Source: Paraburkholderia caffeinitolerans (lineage in GTDB: Bacteria; Pseudomonadota; Gammaproteobacteria; Burkholderiales; Burkholderiaceae). Taken from it: DNA of 64,000 bases. Shown here in pieces: positions 34,532-43,658 of this stretch. Location: positions 1 to 64,000 of the forward strand of contig NZ_CADIKL010000008.1 in assembly GCF_902859945.1 (NCBI RefSeq), written 5' to 3'. Both the position numbers and the translations under genes were made by a program. Under the pieces are notes generated by a model. It was not told the DNA's origin, searched no databases, and was given only the letters and a program-made list of their open reading frames with translations. How positions within the stretch are numbered: the first letter of the stretch is position 1; every line of letters begins with the position of its first letter.

Positions 34532-34552
34532 ATGAAGCGGGCCGGCGGTTAG
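34532..34552 (+). other. possible six-codon leader peptide (uORF)
   Basis: CCAGGAGAAG precedes an ATG at 34532, reading MKRAGG and a stop TAG. The frame runs into the 5' arm of the leader hairpin before the permease. A ribosome on it would melt that stem. Confidence 0.3.
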
Positions 34553-34586
34553 CCCCGTTGGCGCCAGCCATCGGGGCCGGCCCGCT
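34536..34586 (+). promoter_or_regulatory. leader hairpin before the amino-acid permease
   Basis: AGCGGGCCGG (34536-34545) pairs with CCGGCCCGCT (34577-34586), with an inner CCCCG/CGGGG stem. The 3' arm ends just before the AAGGAAAG ribosome site of the permease. It may limit readthrough or translation. Confidence 0.5.
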
Positions 34587-34600
34587 CAAGGAAAGAGACA

Positions 34601-35995
34601 TTGGAAAATCTTCAGCGTAATCTCGGCGCCCGCCATATCCGGTTCCTCGCGATCGGCTCGGCCATTGGCACGGGGCTCTTCTACGGGTCGGCATCCGCGA
34701 TCCAGCTCGCCGGCCCGGCAGTCATCCTCGCGTATATTCTCGGTGGCGCAGCGGTCTATATGGTCATGCGCGCACTCGGCGAGATGTCCGTGCGCAATCC
34801 GATCTCAGGTTCGTTCAGCCGCTACGCCGGCGACTACCTCGGCCCGCTCGCCGGCTTTCTCACCGGCTGGACCTATATCCTCGAAATGATCATCGTGGGC
34901 CTCGCGGACGTCACGGCCTTCGGCATCTACATGGCCTTCTGGTTTCCGCACACGCCGCAGTGGATCTGGGTGCTGGCGATCGTATTGCTGATCTGCGGCC
35001 TCAATCTGTGCAACGTGAAGATCTTCGGCGAAATGGAGTTCTGGCTCGCACTCGCGAAGATTATCGCCATTGGCGCGATGATCATTGGCGGCGCCGCCAT
35101 TCTCGTGATGGGCATCGGCATGAATGGCGAGCAGGCACATGGGCTCTCGAATCTCTGGTCACATGGCGGTTTCGCGCCACACGGCATGGGTGGCCTGATC
35201 GCCTCGCTTGCGGTGGTGATGTTCGCATATGGCGGGGTCGAGATCATCGGCATTACGAGCGGTGAGGCGAAGAATCCCGAAGTAGTCCTGCCGCGCGCGA
35301 TCAATGCGGTGCCGGTGCGTATCCTCCTGTTCTACGTGCTCACCATGGTCGTGCTGATGGCGGTGTTCCCGTGGACCAAGATCGACGGCCAGGGCAGCCC
35401 GTTCGTGCAGATCTTCTCGGGCCTCGGCATCAAGTCCGCAGCGACGATCCTGAACGTGGTCGTGATTTCCGCAGCGGTTTCAGCAATCAATAGCGACATC
35501 TTCGGCGCGTGCCGCATGATGTACGGCATGGCCGCGCAAGGCCAGGCGCCGCGCGTCTTCGCGATCACGTCGCGCGCGGGTGCGCCCTGGGTGACGGTGC
35601 TCGTGATGGGCGTGGCGCTGCTTGGCGGCGTGCTGCTCAACTATCTGATTCCGGACCAGATCTTCCTGATCATCGCTTCGATCGCGACGTTCGCCACGGT
35701 CTGGGTCTGGCTGATGATCCTGCTTTCGCAGGTGGCCATGCGCCGGCGTCTGTCCAGCGACGAAGTGCGCGCACTGAAGTTCAAGGTGCCGCTGTGGCCT
35801 GTCGGCCCCGCTGTAGCGATCGCGTTCATGATTTTCGTGATCGGCATTCTGGGCTACGAGCAGGACACGCGCATCGCGCTGTTCGTCGGCATCGGCTGGA
35901 TCGCGCTGATGACGGTGGGCTGGTGGGCATGCAGCAAGCTCAACGGCACGCCCGCTTCGAGCGAGGAAAAGCGCGAGATGGCGAAGCAGAGCTGA
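34601..35995 (+). CDS. APC-superfamily amino-acid permease (probable histidine/proline transporter)
   Basis: TTG at 34601 follows AAGGAAAG with good spacing. The 464-residue protein has about 12 spans and the amino-acid transporter signature: [24 protein letters not shown] in TM1, [13 protein letters not shown], and [22 protein letters not shown] in TM6. It is close in pattern to ProY/HutT-type permeases. Position right behind hutH makes uptake of histidine (or urocanate-linked amino acids) the best guess. A strong terminator follows. Confidence 0.9.
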   Translation: MENLQRNLGARHIRFLAIGSAIGTGLFYGSASAIQLAGPAVILAYILGGAAVYMVMRALGEMSVRNPISGSFSRYAGDYLGPLAGFLTGWTYILEMIIVGLADVTAFGIYMAFWFPHTPQWIWVLAIVLLICGLNLCNVKIFGEMEFWLALAKIIAIGAMIIGGAAILVMGIGMNGEQAHGLSNLWSHGGFAPHGMGGLIASLAVVMFAYGGVEIIGITSGEAKNPEVVLPRAINAVPVRILLFYVLTMVVLMAVFPWTKIDGQGSPFVQIFSGLGIKSAATILNVVVISAAVSAINSDIFGACRMMYGMAAQGQAPRVFAITSRAGAPWVTVLVMGVALLGGVLLNYLIPDQIFLIIASIATFATVWVWLMILLSQVAMRRRLSSDEVRALKFKVPLWPVGPAVAIAFMIFVIGILGYEQDTRIALFVGIGWIALMTVGWWACSKLNGTPASSEEKREMAKQS

Positions 35996-36031
35996 CGCGT
36001 TATTGCGTAGTTAGTGCGCACCGCAGTGCAA

Positions 36032-36074
36032 CGCGCCCCGTATCCGGCATGGCTGGATACGGGGCGCGTTTTTT
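36032..36074 (+). terminator. strong intrinsic terminator after the permease gene
   Basis: CGCGCCCCGTATCC (36032-36045) pairs perfectly with GGATACGGGGCGCG (36055-36068), with a 9-base loop and T6 at 36069-36074. Confidence 0.9.
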
Positions 36075-36217
36075 ATTGCTTTCATCTGGAGAACAGACCG
36101 GCGGGCGTTCGCTTGCCACCGCCATCATGGCTTGCGTCGCCGAACCTCGGACAGCGCTTTCAATACATGTCCGCAAGGCTCCCGCGGCCGATTTGCGCCG
36201 TGTAGCGCCAGGCGCCC

Positions 36218-36634
36218 TCACTCGTCGCGCGACGGATCATACGGCACCACCTGCTCCTGTTCCTCTGGATGATTGCGCGCGACGATCGCCCTCGCGGGCG
36301 TCGTCTCGCTCAAATTGAATGGCTGGTGCGGCACGCCCGGCGGAATGAATAGAAAATCGCCGGCCTCGGTAATCACCGACTGGCGCAGCCCCGGGCCGTA
36401 GCGCGTCTCGACCTGGCCCTCGAGCACGTAGATGCCGGTTTCGTAGCCGCAATGACTATGCGGCTCGGCATGCCCGCCGGGCGGGACGACGACGAGATGC
36501 ATCGACAAGCCCTTCGCTCCCGCCGTAGCGGAGGAGATGCCGACGAAATACGGCAGGCGCTGTGACGTGGCGATCTCCCTCGCCGGATGAACGGTCACCA
36601 CAGCGGCCTGGGCGTCATTCGAATCGCGTTGCAT
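36218..36634 (-). CDS. cupin domain protein
   Basis: The 138-residue protein starts at ATG 36634 with GGGGAG upstream. It has both cupin motifs: PGGHAEPHSHCGYETGIYVLEG (metal-binding His/His/Glu) and GDFLFIPPGVPHQPFNL (second His). Small single-domain cupins act as isomerases, dioxygenases or sugar-binding sensors; nothing here decides which. The C-terminal tail EEQEQVVPYDPSRDE is acidic. It lies beside the large signalling gene in the same orientation, 69 bases downstream of its end. Confidence 0.85.
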   Translation of the reverse strand: MQRDSNDAQAAVVTVHPAREIATSQRLPYFVGISSATAGAKGLSMHLVVVPPGGHAEPHSHCGYETGIYVLEGQVETRYGPGLRQSVITEAGDFLFIPPGVPHQPFNLSETTPARAIVARNHPEEQEQVVPYDPSRDE

Positions 36635-36703
36635 GATGTGCTCCCCTGCATCGTCCAGCCCAAATTCTCCTGCGATTCGGCCTCGCCCGCTTTCCTGGCC
36701 GCG

Positions 36704-39637
36704 CTAGTCCTCGTCCGCCAGTTCAGCAACGGGCCGCCAGGCCCACGCCTCGAACTGATCCGGCGACACCGGCTTCGAATACAGAAAGCCCTGGGCGAAA
36801 TCGCATCCCACCGCTTTAAGAAACGCCTCTTGCTCCGCCGTCTCCACACCCTCGGCAATCACCTGAATACCGAGCTTGTGCGCGAGCACCACCATCCCTT
36901 CGCAAAGCGCTTGATTATCTACATTCACGCTCAGATTCTGCACAAACGACCGGTCGATCTTCAGATAATCGATTTCGAAGCGCTGAAGATAAGCAAGCGA
37001 TGAATAACCCGTGCCGAAATCGTCGATCGAAATGCCAATGCCGGCGCGGCGCAACGTCAGCAGTTTCTCATCGATATTCGACTCCGGCTGCAATAACACG
37101 CCCTCGGTAATTTCGACGGCAACGCTCCCGCCAGCCATGCCTTCCTGTTCGAGATATTCGGACCATCGCGCACATTGCATGCTGTCCTGGCGAACCTGCA
37201 CCGGAGACATGTTGACGCTCACCTGAAACGCGCCGTGATATCGCTCGCGCCAGCGTCGCGCCTGCCTCATTGCCTGCCGGAATACCCAGTCGCCGATCGG
37301 CACGATCAGTCCCGTGTCTTCGGCCAGCGGGATGAATTCGAGCGGGCTGATCATGCCGCGCACCGGGTGGAACCAGCGAATCAGCGCCTCGGCCTTGCAC
37401 ACCGTGCCGGTCGCCAGCTCGATGATCGGCTGATAGAAAAGTTGAAACTGCCCTTCCGGCAAGGCGGCGCGCAAGTCGCTCGTGAGCCGCAAGCGCCTTT
37501 CGGCCACCACGCGCATGGCGGGCGTGAAATAGCAGAAGCGATTGCGCCCGGCATTCTTGGACGCGTACATGGCCTGATCGGCGTTCTTGAACAGCACGTC
37601 GAGTTCGTCGGCGTCGTCGGGATAGAACGTAATGCCTATACTCGCGGAAATGAATTCCTCGTCCGCGCCGAGCTTGAATGGCAATGCGAGGCTGGCATTG
37701 ATCGCTCTCGCGAGTCGCTCTACGCGCTCGTCGTCTTCGAGCTCCGGAAGAATGATCGTGAACTCGTCGCCGCCCAGGCGCGCCACCGTATCCATTTCGC
37801 GCACGCACGCATTGATACGCCTCGCCGCCTCTACCAGCAGCACGTCGCCCGTGTCGTGGCCGAGCGAATCGTTGACTTCCTTGAAGCGGTCCAGGTCGAT
37901 CAGCATCAGCGCCATACGCCGGCCCGAGCGGCGTGAGCGCTGCGCTTCGTGGTCGAGACGCTCATGGAACATCTGGCGATTCGGCAGGCCCGTGAGCGCG
38001 TCGAAATTGGCCTGCCGCCAGATCGTCGCCTCGAACGCCATGCGGTCCGAAAGATCGCGCCCGACTGCCATCACGGAATTGACCTCGCCAAAGAGGTCGA
38101 TTTCCGGCGTGATGCGAATATGGGAGCATTGCTCGGAGCCTTCCTTGCCGACCCATCTCAGCTCGAATTGCGTGCTTTTTCCGCTGGCAATGACCTCGCG
38201 AATTTTCCTTTCGTAAATCAGCGCGTTCGGGCCGCCGGGAAGTTCCGATGGCCGCTTCCCAAGCGCTTCAACCAGACTGCTTCCTGAGGATGAGCAAAAC
38301 GCGGGGTTCGCATAAATGCGGCGAACGTCGCGGTCGTAACGGGTAATGGTATCCGGCGAATTTTCGATCAAGGTGCGCGACTCGCGCTCGCGCGCCACGA
38401 GTTCTGCCGTGCGCTCGATAATGGTCTGTTCGAGCGAAGCGTTGATCTCGTTGATCTTCTGTATTTTCTGGCCGATCGCAGCACGCATTCGCTCGAAGCG
38501 CAATTCGAGCCTCGCCAGTTCGTCCTGCCCTCGCGCCGCGGTTCCCGCCGGCGCGCCGTCCTCGAACGGCACGCCCGCATCGTCGCCGGTATCGTGCATC
38601 TTGCGCAACAGCTTGCTGAGCGGCTCCGAAATGCTGCGCGAAATGAAGTACGCGAGAAAAAGCGAAAGCAGAAAACCCGAGATGCCCACCAGCACGATCT
38701 GGTTGCGCACTGCACGCACCTCGGCGGTCAGGCTCGTCTCCGCGATCATGCTCACCACGAGCCAACTCGTGTCGGGAATGCGCGCATACGCGACGAGGTA
38801 GCGCTCGCCTTGCAATCCCGTCACGGTCAGGAAGCGGCTCGCATCGCCTGCTGTGCCGTTGTGCTCGATGCTCCCGATCAGGCGGGACACCCACGGCTTG
38901 CCGCCATGCGCCTGGGCGTCGTCGGCCCGGATAACGACGGCTTTGCTGTCCGCATCGAGAATGCAGATCTCCATGCCGCTTCGCGAAGCCACGTTGCTGA
39001 AGATCGTGGAAAAGTACTGCGGCCTCACCACCAGAACCAGATTGCCGATTTTCTGGTCGTTGCTTTTGTCGAAGATCCCGGTGACCATCCCCAGGTTTTG
39101 CTCGCCCACGCCGTTGTCGTAGCTACCCCAGTAGGTGCGTTCGGGCTGGGCCTCGGCGCGCCCGACGAGGCTGCTGACGCCACGCGTCAATTGCGCAAAC
39201 GCCTGCGTGTCCAGAATGCGATTGTTCTTGTCGAGCAGATATTTCTGGTTGATGAAATCCATCGAGCCGAAATGCTCGAGCAGCAGCCGCGCCATGTCTT
39301 CGCGCGCCTCGCTGCCGTGCCCGGTGCTCGTTGCGCCGGCAAGCGCGCCTTGCAGCCGGCTCGACACCACCAGCAGCTTGCTCTCGGTCTCGATCTGCTC
39401 CATGCGCATGCGCACGTTCTTGGACACCTGCTCGACCACTTCCCGCGAAAGGACCTCCGCATTCTCCTTGATCGCAGCAACCGATTTCACGTACGAGATG
39501 CAGCCCGAGATGATCACGGGGAGCAGGCACAGCAGTACGAAAGCCGCCATGAGCCGGTAACGGATCTCGACGCGACGAAGCAGATCCTGCGAGAGGTAGT
39601 CGAATGCGGGGCGTAGCGGAACAGGAATCAAGTTCAT
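36704..39637 (-). CDS. membrane Cache-HAMP-PAS-GGDEF-EAL protein (c-di-GMP turnover)
   Basis: The 977-residue protein starts with a first membrane span (LMAAFVLLCLLPVIISGCIS, about 29-48), a long periplasmic dCache-like sensor (about 50-300, with WLVVSMIAETSL near its end), a second span (IVLVGISGFLLSLFLAYF), a HAMP linker and a coiled segment. A PAS domain follows (RTLIENSPDTITRYDRD). The GGDEF domain has RLGGDEF with an RxxD inhibitory site (REMD) five residues earlier, so cyclase activity and product control are both possible. The EAL domain has AEALIRW, ISIDDFGTGYSSL and GVETAEQ, all catalytic residues looking intact. Its ATG overlaps the stop of the upstream binding-protein gene (TAATG), so the two are translationally coupled. 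Confidence 0.95.
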   Translation of the reverse strand: MNLIPVPLRPAFDYLSQDLLRRVEIRYRLMAAFVLLCLLPVIISGCISYVKSVAAIKENAEVLSREVVEQVSKNVRMRMEQIETESKLLVVSSRLQGALAGATSTGHGSEAREDMARLLLEHFGSMDFINQKYLLDKNNRILDTQAFAQLTRGVSSLVGRAEAQPERTYWGSYDNGVGEQNLGMVTGIFDKSNDQKIGNLVLVVRPQYFSTIFSNVASRSGMEICILDADSKAVVIRADDAQAHGGKPWVSRLIGSIEHNGTAGDASRFLTVTGLQGERYLVAYARIPDTSWLVVSMIAETSLTAEVRAVRNQIVLVGISGFLLSLFLAYFISRSISEPLSKLLRKMHDTGDDAGVPFEDGAPAGTAARGQDELARLELRFERMRAAIGQKIQKINEINASLEQTIIERTAELVARERESRTLIENSPDTITRYDRDVRRIYANPAFCSSSGSSLVEALGKRPSELPGGPNALIYERKIREVIASGKSTQFELRWVGKEGSEQCSHIRITPEIDLFGEVNSVMAVGRDLSDRMAFEATIWRQANFDALTGLPNRQMFHERLDHEAQRSRRSGRRMALMLIDLDRFKEVNDSLGHDTGDVLLVEAARRINACVREMDTVARLGGDEFTIILPELEDDERVERLARAINASLALPFKLGADEEFISASIGITFYPDDADELDVLFKNADQAMYASKNAGRNRFCYFTPAMRVVAERRLRLTSDLRAALPEGQFQLFYQPIIELATGTVCKAEALIRWFHPVRGMISPLEFIPLAEDTGLIVPIGDWVFRQAMRQARRWRERYHGAFQVSVNMSPVQVRQDSMQCARWSEYLEQEGMAGGSVAVEITEGVLLQPESNIDEKLLTLRRAGIGISIDDFGTGYSSLAYLQRFEIDYLKIDRSFVQNLSVNVDNQALCEGMVVLAHKLGIQVIAEGVETAEQEAFLKAVGCDFAQGFLYSKPVSPDQFEAWAWRPVAELADED

Positions 39638-40974
39638 TATTTGTAGTGCATATTCGCTTCGTTCTTGACCGATTGATCCAGTCGCTTCGCCGCTAGTGCC
39701 GGCGTAATTTTGTGAAGCAGCACGTCCTGCATGAGCCCATGCACGTATTCAATGGTATTCGACGGCAACGACGAATAATACGGACTCGCGGTGACCGGAT
39801 AGCGGCGGACCGCGTTGGTGTAATCGACGATCACCGGATCGCTCACCGCCGTGCCGGCATTCTCGCGGAACGGCGAAATGTTATGCCGTTTCTTTTGCAG
39901 AATCAGGAAGCCCTTGCCCGCCATAAATTCCAGAAAGCGTAACGCAGCGGCCTTGCGCGGCGTCTCGCACACGGCAAAACCCGTCTCGCTGCCGAGCACC
40001 GGCACCACCTGCGCGCCGCGCGCATTCCACGGCGGCACGAATACGCCGGTCTGAAAGGCATTGCCGTGCAGCATCGAGCCAGCCGACCAACTGCCTTCGA
40101 AAGCCATCGCCACCTTGCCCTCCTTGAAGAGCCGGATGCCTTCGTCATAGCCCGTCGTCATGAAAGCGGGCTGCACGTATCCGCGTTCCGGAATCAGCGC
40201 CATCTTGGCGAAAATGTCGGCCACCGCCGGTGTGTCGAGATTCAGCGTGCCGTCGGCCATCTTGTTGCGCCAATCCGCATCGTTTGCCACTACGTCATTG
40301 GCAAAGCCCGAAGCAAAGGGCCCGTTGCCGAGCATATTCGGAAAACCGCCGCTCCACATGATGGGCGTAAAACCCGCCCGCTTGAGCTGGGCGCAAACCC
40401 GCAGGAAAGCATAGAAGTCGGTCGGCAACTGGGTAATGCCGGCCTTTGCGAACATTTCCCGGTTGTAATAGATCATGGTTGTCGCGACGCCGCCCGAAAT
40501 GCCAAACCCCTTGCCCCGGCGGCTGGTCCAATCCGCCTTGAGGGGAGTCAGCATGTTATTCCACGCGGAGGTCCCCCGTAAATCAGCAAGAACGCCCTGG
40601 TCCGCGAGTTCGGCCGCGTAGGCGTTGGGATTCACGCTCACGAAATCGGGCAGCGTGCCCCCCGCCACGCGCGGCTTGATATTCTCCTCGACCGAATTGC
40701 CGATCATGAACTGAACGTCCACACGCACGTCGGGATTGAGCTTGCTGAATTCGGCGGCGATCTGAAGCATCTCCTGCGGCCAGTCGGGCGCCCAGACCAA
40801 TGCGGTGATGGTGGTCCGGGCGGCAGCAGTCGTCCTTGGCGTGGCGTCTTTGTGCGCGTGGCAACCAGACAGGAAAAACAGGCACGCCAGACCCGTCAAA
40901 CCGTATCGCCACCACCAGAAGAATTTGGCTCGTCCCATGCAAGGCTCGTTTTCAGATTGAGGATGGCGCTTCAT
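39637..40974 (-). CDS. lipoprotein extracellular solute-binding protein, family 1 (sugar type)
   Basis: The 445-residue product (start ATG 40974; ATG 40938 also possible) has a lipobox LACLFFLSGC, so it is a lipoprotein. It has the MalE/UgpB-type binding fold: ALVWAPDWPQEMLQIAAEFS, PRVAGGTLPDFVSVNP, GISGGVATTMIYYNREMFAKAG and LFKEGKVAMAFEGSWSAG. Normally such genes sit with permease and ATPase genes, but none is here. Instead the gene overlaps the GGDEF-EAL gene by one base. It therefore probably reports a ligand to the Cache-bearing signalling protein, like the NspS-MbaA pair of Vibrio cholerae. Confidence 0.88.
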   Translation of the reverse strand: MKRHPQSENEPCMGRAKFFWWWRYGLTGLACLFFLSGCHAHKDATPRTTAAARTTITALVWAPDWPQEMLQIAAEFSKLNPDVRVDVQFMIGNSVEENIKPRVAGGTLPDFVSVNPNAYAAELADQGVLADLRGTSAWNNMLTPLKADWTSRRGKGFGISGGVATTMIYYNREMFAKAGITQLPTDFYAFLRVCAQLKRAGFTPIMWSGGFPNMLGNGPFASGFANDVVANDADWRNKMADGTLNLDTPAVADIFAKMALIPERGYVQPAFMTTGYDEGIRLFKEGKVAMAFEGSWSAGSMLHGNAFQTGVFVPPWNARGAQVVPVLGSETGFAVCETPRKAAALRFLEFMAGKGFLILQKKRHNISPFRENAGTAVSDPVIVDYTNAVRRYPVTASPYYSSLPSNTIEYVHGLMQDVLLHKITPALAAKRLDQSVKNEANMHYK

Positions 40975-41097
40975 TGGGACTCGTGTCCGCAATAATGCCT
41001 CATCTGCCTATCGGCGGGAAAAGTCGATCCTTTAATTTGCCCTCTGCAATATTGACAATTTCCATTCCACCGCATTCAAAACGCCTTCAAAGTATAT

Positions 41098-42423
41098 TCA
41101 AAGCGCATTCAAGCGATTGAGAATGTCATCAAATGATGGCCGCATTTCGACCTGATCGCTCAGACAGTCCTCGATTAGCGAGTCAAACCCGGCCGCGCCA
41201 TCGGTTGAAACCTCGGCCACGCGTTGCGCAAGCTCTTCGAGCAGGCAGCCAAACGCACGCACTTCGATCCGCTCGAACGCCTGCGCTTGTGCCGGATCGT
41301 CCGCGTCATGAAACGACGCCGCGCCAAAGTCGCCGAGCAACGCGTGGCCCGCGCCATCGTGGAGGATGTTGTGTGCGTAAAGGTCGCCGTGCATGATTCC
41401 GCGCCGGTGCAGGTGACACGCCGCTGAAGCAATCCCTCGCGCGATCTGCAACGCGGTCGGCCGCGAGAACAGCACATCGTTTGCATACACGTCGCGCGTG
41501 CATGAATCCAGGCTCGGCGGCCCGGCAAGATTGCCGAACGCCGGGTCGATCAGCGCCATCACGAGACCATGCTCGTCGAGCGGATGCCCCGTGATCTTGC
41601 CCAGCACCGGAATCAGATTGGGATGCTGCCCGGCTTGCAGGCACGCGGCCATTTCGAGGTCCGGCAAACCGTCGCTCGTCACCGCGCCCTTGAACAGCTT
41701 TACCGCGACCGCGCCGGACGGATGGCCGTCCTGCAAAAGGCGCGTCGCACGATGAATCACGCCCGATGCGCCCTCGCCCAGCGTCTGCCCGAGCGCTAGC
41801 GTATGCCAGTCGATATCGGGCACCGGCGCGCCGGCCAACGCAGTGCGCTCGCGCGCGGCGTTCAACGGATTGCCGGCGTAGGCAAGCCACGCGAGCCGCG
41901 GCAGACGCAGCAGCCAGTCCGGCAACGCATCCAGTCGATTCGCGGAGATGCGCAGCAGTTCGAGGCGGCTCAATCCGGCCATGGTGTCGGGCAGCGTGCG
42001 CAGCCGGTTGCCGGCGAGCATCAGCTTCTGCAAATTCGCCCGTTCGCCAATCTCGGCCGGCAGCGCGTCGATGGCGTTATCGGTCAGTATCAGCCAGCGC
42101 AATTGCGGCGGCAGCGCGCTCGCCGGCACGTGCCGAATCTGGTTCGCCTTGAAGCCGACCATGCTCAGCGACGCGCAGTCGCCAAGCATGGCCGGCAACT
42201 CCGCGAACGGATTGTTCGAGGCGAACAGGATGCGCAGTTTGCGCAGCCTCGGCAGATCGTCGGGCAGCGAACTCAGCGCATTGCCGGACAGGTCGAGCAC
42301 TTCGAGCGTATCGGCGAGGTCGAAGATTTCGCGCGGAAATTCGCTCAGCCCGCAGGCGAGCTTGAGCTGTCGTGCGCCAGCGAGCTGGCCCGCGCGCAGT
42401 TGTTCGAGGGTAGAGATCTTCAC
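41098..42423 (-). CDS. leucine-rich-repeat protein with C-terminal protein kinase domain
   Basis: GTG 42423 gives 441 residues. Residues about 1-200 form LRRs of the form LEVLDLSGNALSSLPDDL, LRILFASNNPFAELPAML, LQKLMLAGNRLRTLPDTM and LELLRISANRLDALPDWL. A kinase domain follows from about 210: GQTLGEGASGVIHRA (glycine loop), AVAVKLFKGAV (Lys), IMHGDLYAHNILHDG (catalytic loop with HGD in place of HRD), LLGDFGAASF (DFG). It resembles eukaryote-type Ser/Thr kinases. No signal peptide. The residues look functional, so kinase activity is plausible. Partners unknown; the E2 gene starts 112 bases upstream and has no obvious link. Confidence 0.9.
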   Translation of the reverse strand: MKISTLEQLRAGQLAGARQLKLACGLSEFPREIFDLADTLEVLDLSGNALSSLPDDLPRLRKLRILFASNNPFAELPAMLGDCASLSMVGFKANQIRHVPASALPPQLRWLILTDNAIDALPAEIGERANLQKLMLAGNRLRTLPDTMAGLSRLELLRISANRLDALPDWLLRLPRLAWLAYAGNPLNAARERTALAGAPVPDIDWHTLALGQTLGEGASGVIHRATRLLQDGHPSGAVAVKLFKGAVTSDGLPDLEMAACLQAGQHPNLIPVLGKITGHPLDEHGLVMALIDPAFGNLAGPPSLDSCTRDVYANDVLFSRPTALQIARGIASAACHLHRRGIMHGDLYAHNILHDGAGHALLGDFGAASFHDADDPAQAQAFERIEVRAFGCLLEELAQRVAEVSTDGAAGFDSLIEDCLSDQVEMRPSFDDILNRLNAL

Positions 42424-42535
42424 GCGTGAACGGAACCGGCCATGGCAAGGAATTCGGAAAGCGCCGGCGCGCAACACGGCGCCGGTCGTGCGCAATTCTA
42501 ACGGGAGAGCGCCGGAGTGCTGCCCATCGTGCCGT

Positions 42536-43654
42536 TCATTGCGCCATTTCCAGATCCTTGATGACGGCGGCCAGAAAACGCGCCGCCTCCCCACCCGTGA
42601 CAACCCGATGATCGAACGTCAGGCTAAGCGGCAAAATCCGGTGCACGGCGGGCGCGCCCTCGTGCGCCACGACCTGATCGTGCATGCGCCCCGCGCCCAG
42701 AATCGCCACCGTGGGAGGCATCACCACGGGCGCCGCATATTTGCCGGCAATCATGCCGAAGTTCGATAACGTGATCGTATTGCCGCGCATTTCCTCGGGC
42801 GGAATCTTGCGTGCGCGGATATCGGCGCGCATGCGATCGAGCCCGGCACGCAAGCCCGCCGCGTCGCGCTGCGCAACATCGCGCAGCACCGGCACGAACA
42901 GGCCCTCGGGCAAATCGACGGCAATGCCGAGATCGATTTTCGCAAGCACGTGGCGCCGCTCCATCTTCGCGTCGAACCAGGCGTTCAGTCCCGGTTCCGC
43001 GCGACACCCGGCCACCAGCGCACGGACCAGGCGGATTGTGACATCGGTGTGCGATGGCCAGGTGTAGATGTCGGCGTCGTCGATGACCGTGGCGGCCGCC
43101 ACTTCGTTCTGCGCGCGCGCCATATTCTGCGCCATCGCGCGCCGCACGCCGCGCAGGACTTCGGGCGGCCCGAGTTCGGCGAGCAGCTTCGCCGCGCGTT
43201 GAACATCCGCAGCCGTGATGACGCCTTCGGCACCAGACGGCGTCACCATCGCCAGATCGATGTCGAGCTTGCGTGCGAGCGCGCGCACCGCGGGCATCGC
43301 CTTGATCGCGCCTTGCCCTGCCCCCGCGCCGCCACCGAGCGCGGCGGGCGCTTCCTGCACCAGTTGCCGGCCCACCTCCATGTGGCCGACCACGGTGCCC
43401 GCATCGGCATCCTCAGCGCCCGCGCCTTCGAATGCGCATAGCGGCGCGCCCAGATGCACGATGTCACCCGGCTTGCCGAACAGCTTGGCAACGCGCCCCG
43501 CTTGCGGCGACGGAATCTCGACAATAGCCTTGGCCGTCTCGACCGAAACGAGCGGCTGGTCCGCAAGAATCTCGTCGCCGCTCTTGACGTGCCACTCGAC
43601 GATTTCCGCTTCCTGGAGACCCTCGCCCAGATCGGGCAGCTTGAATATTTTCAT
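42536..43654 (-). CDS. 2-oxoacid dehydrogenase E2 subunit (dihydrolipoyl acyltransferase)
   Basis: ATG 43654 gives 372 residues. The lipoyl domain has the lysine motif VSVETAKAIVEIPSP, followed by a short E3/E1-binding domain (AMPAVRALARKLDIDLAMV) and the acyltransferase core. The C-terminal motif is LTFDHRVVTGGEAARFL: the catalytic His is present, but Thr stands where most E2s have Asp (HRxxDG). The order E1 alpha, E1 beta, E2 matches branched-chain or acetoin-type complexes. It starts 4 bases before the end of the E1 beta gene, so they are overlapped or coupled. No E3 gene is nearby. Confidence 0.88.
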   Translation of the reverse strand: MKIFKLPDLGEGLQEAEIVEWHVKSGDEILADQPLVSVETAKAIVEIPSPQAGRVAKLFGKPGDIVHLGAPLCAFEGAGAEDADAGTVVGHMEVGRQLVQEAPAALGGGAGAGQGAIKAMPAVRALARKLDIDLAMVTPSGAEGVITAADVQRAAKLLAELGPPEVLRGVRRAMAQNMARAQNEVAAATVIDDADIYTWPSHTDVTIRLVRALVAGCRAEPGLNAWFDAKMERRHVLAKIDLGIAVDLPEGLFVPVLRDVAQRDAAGLRAGLDRMRADIRARKIPPEEMRGNTITLSNFGMIAGKYAAPVVMPPTVAILGAGRMHDQVVAHEGAPAVHRILPLSLTFDHRVVTGGEAARFLAAVIKDLEMAQ

Positions 43655-43658
43655 GGCT

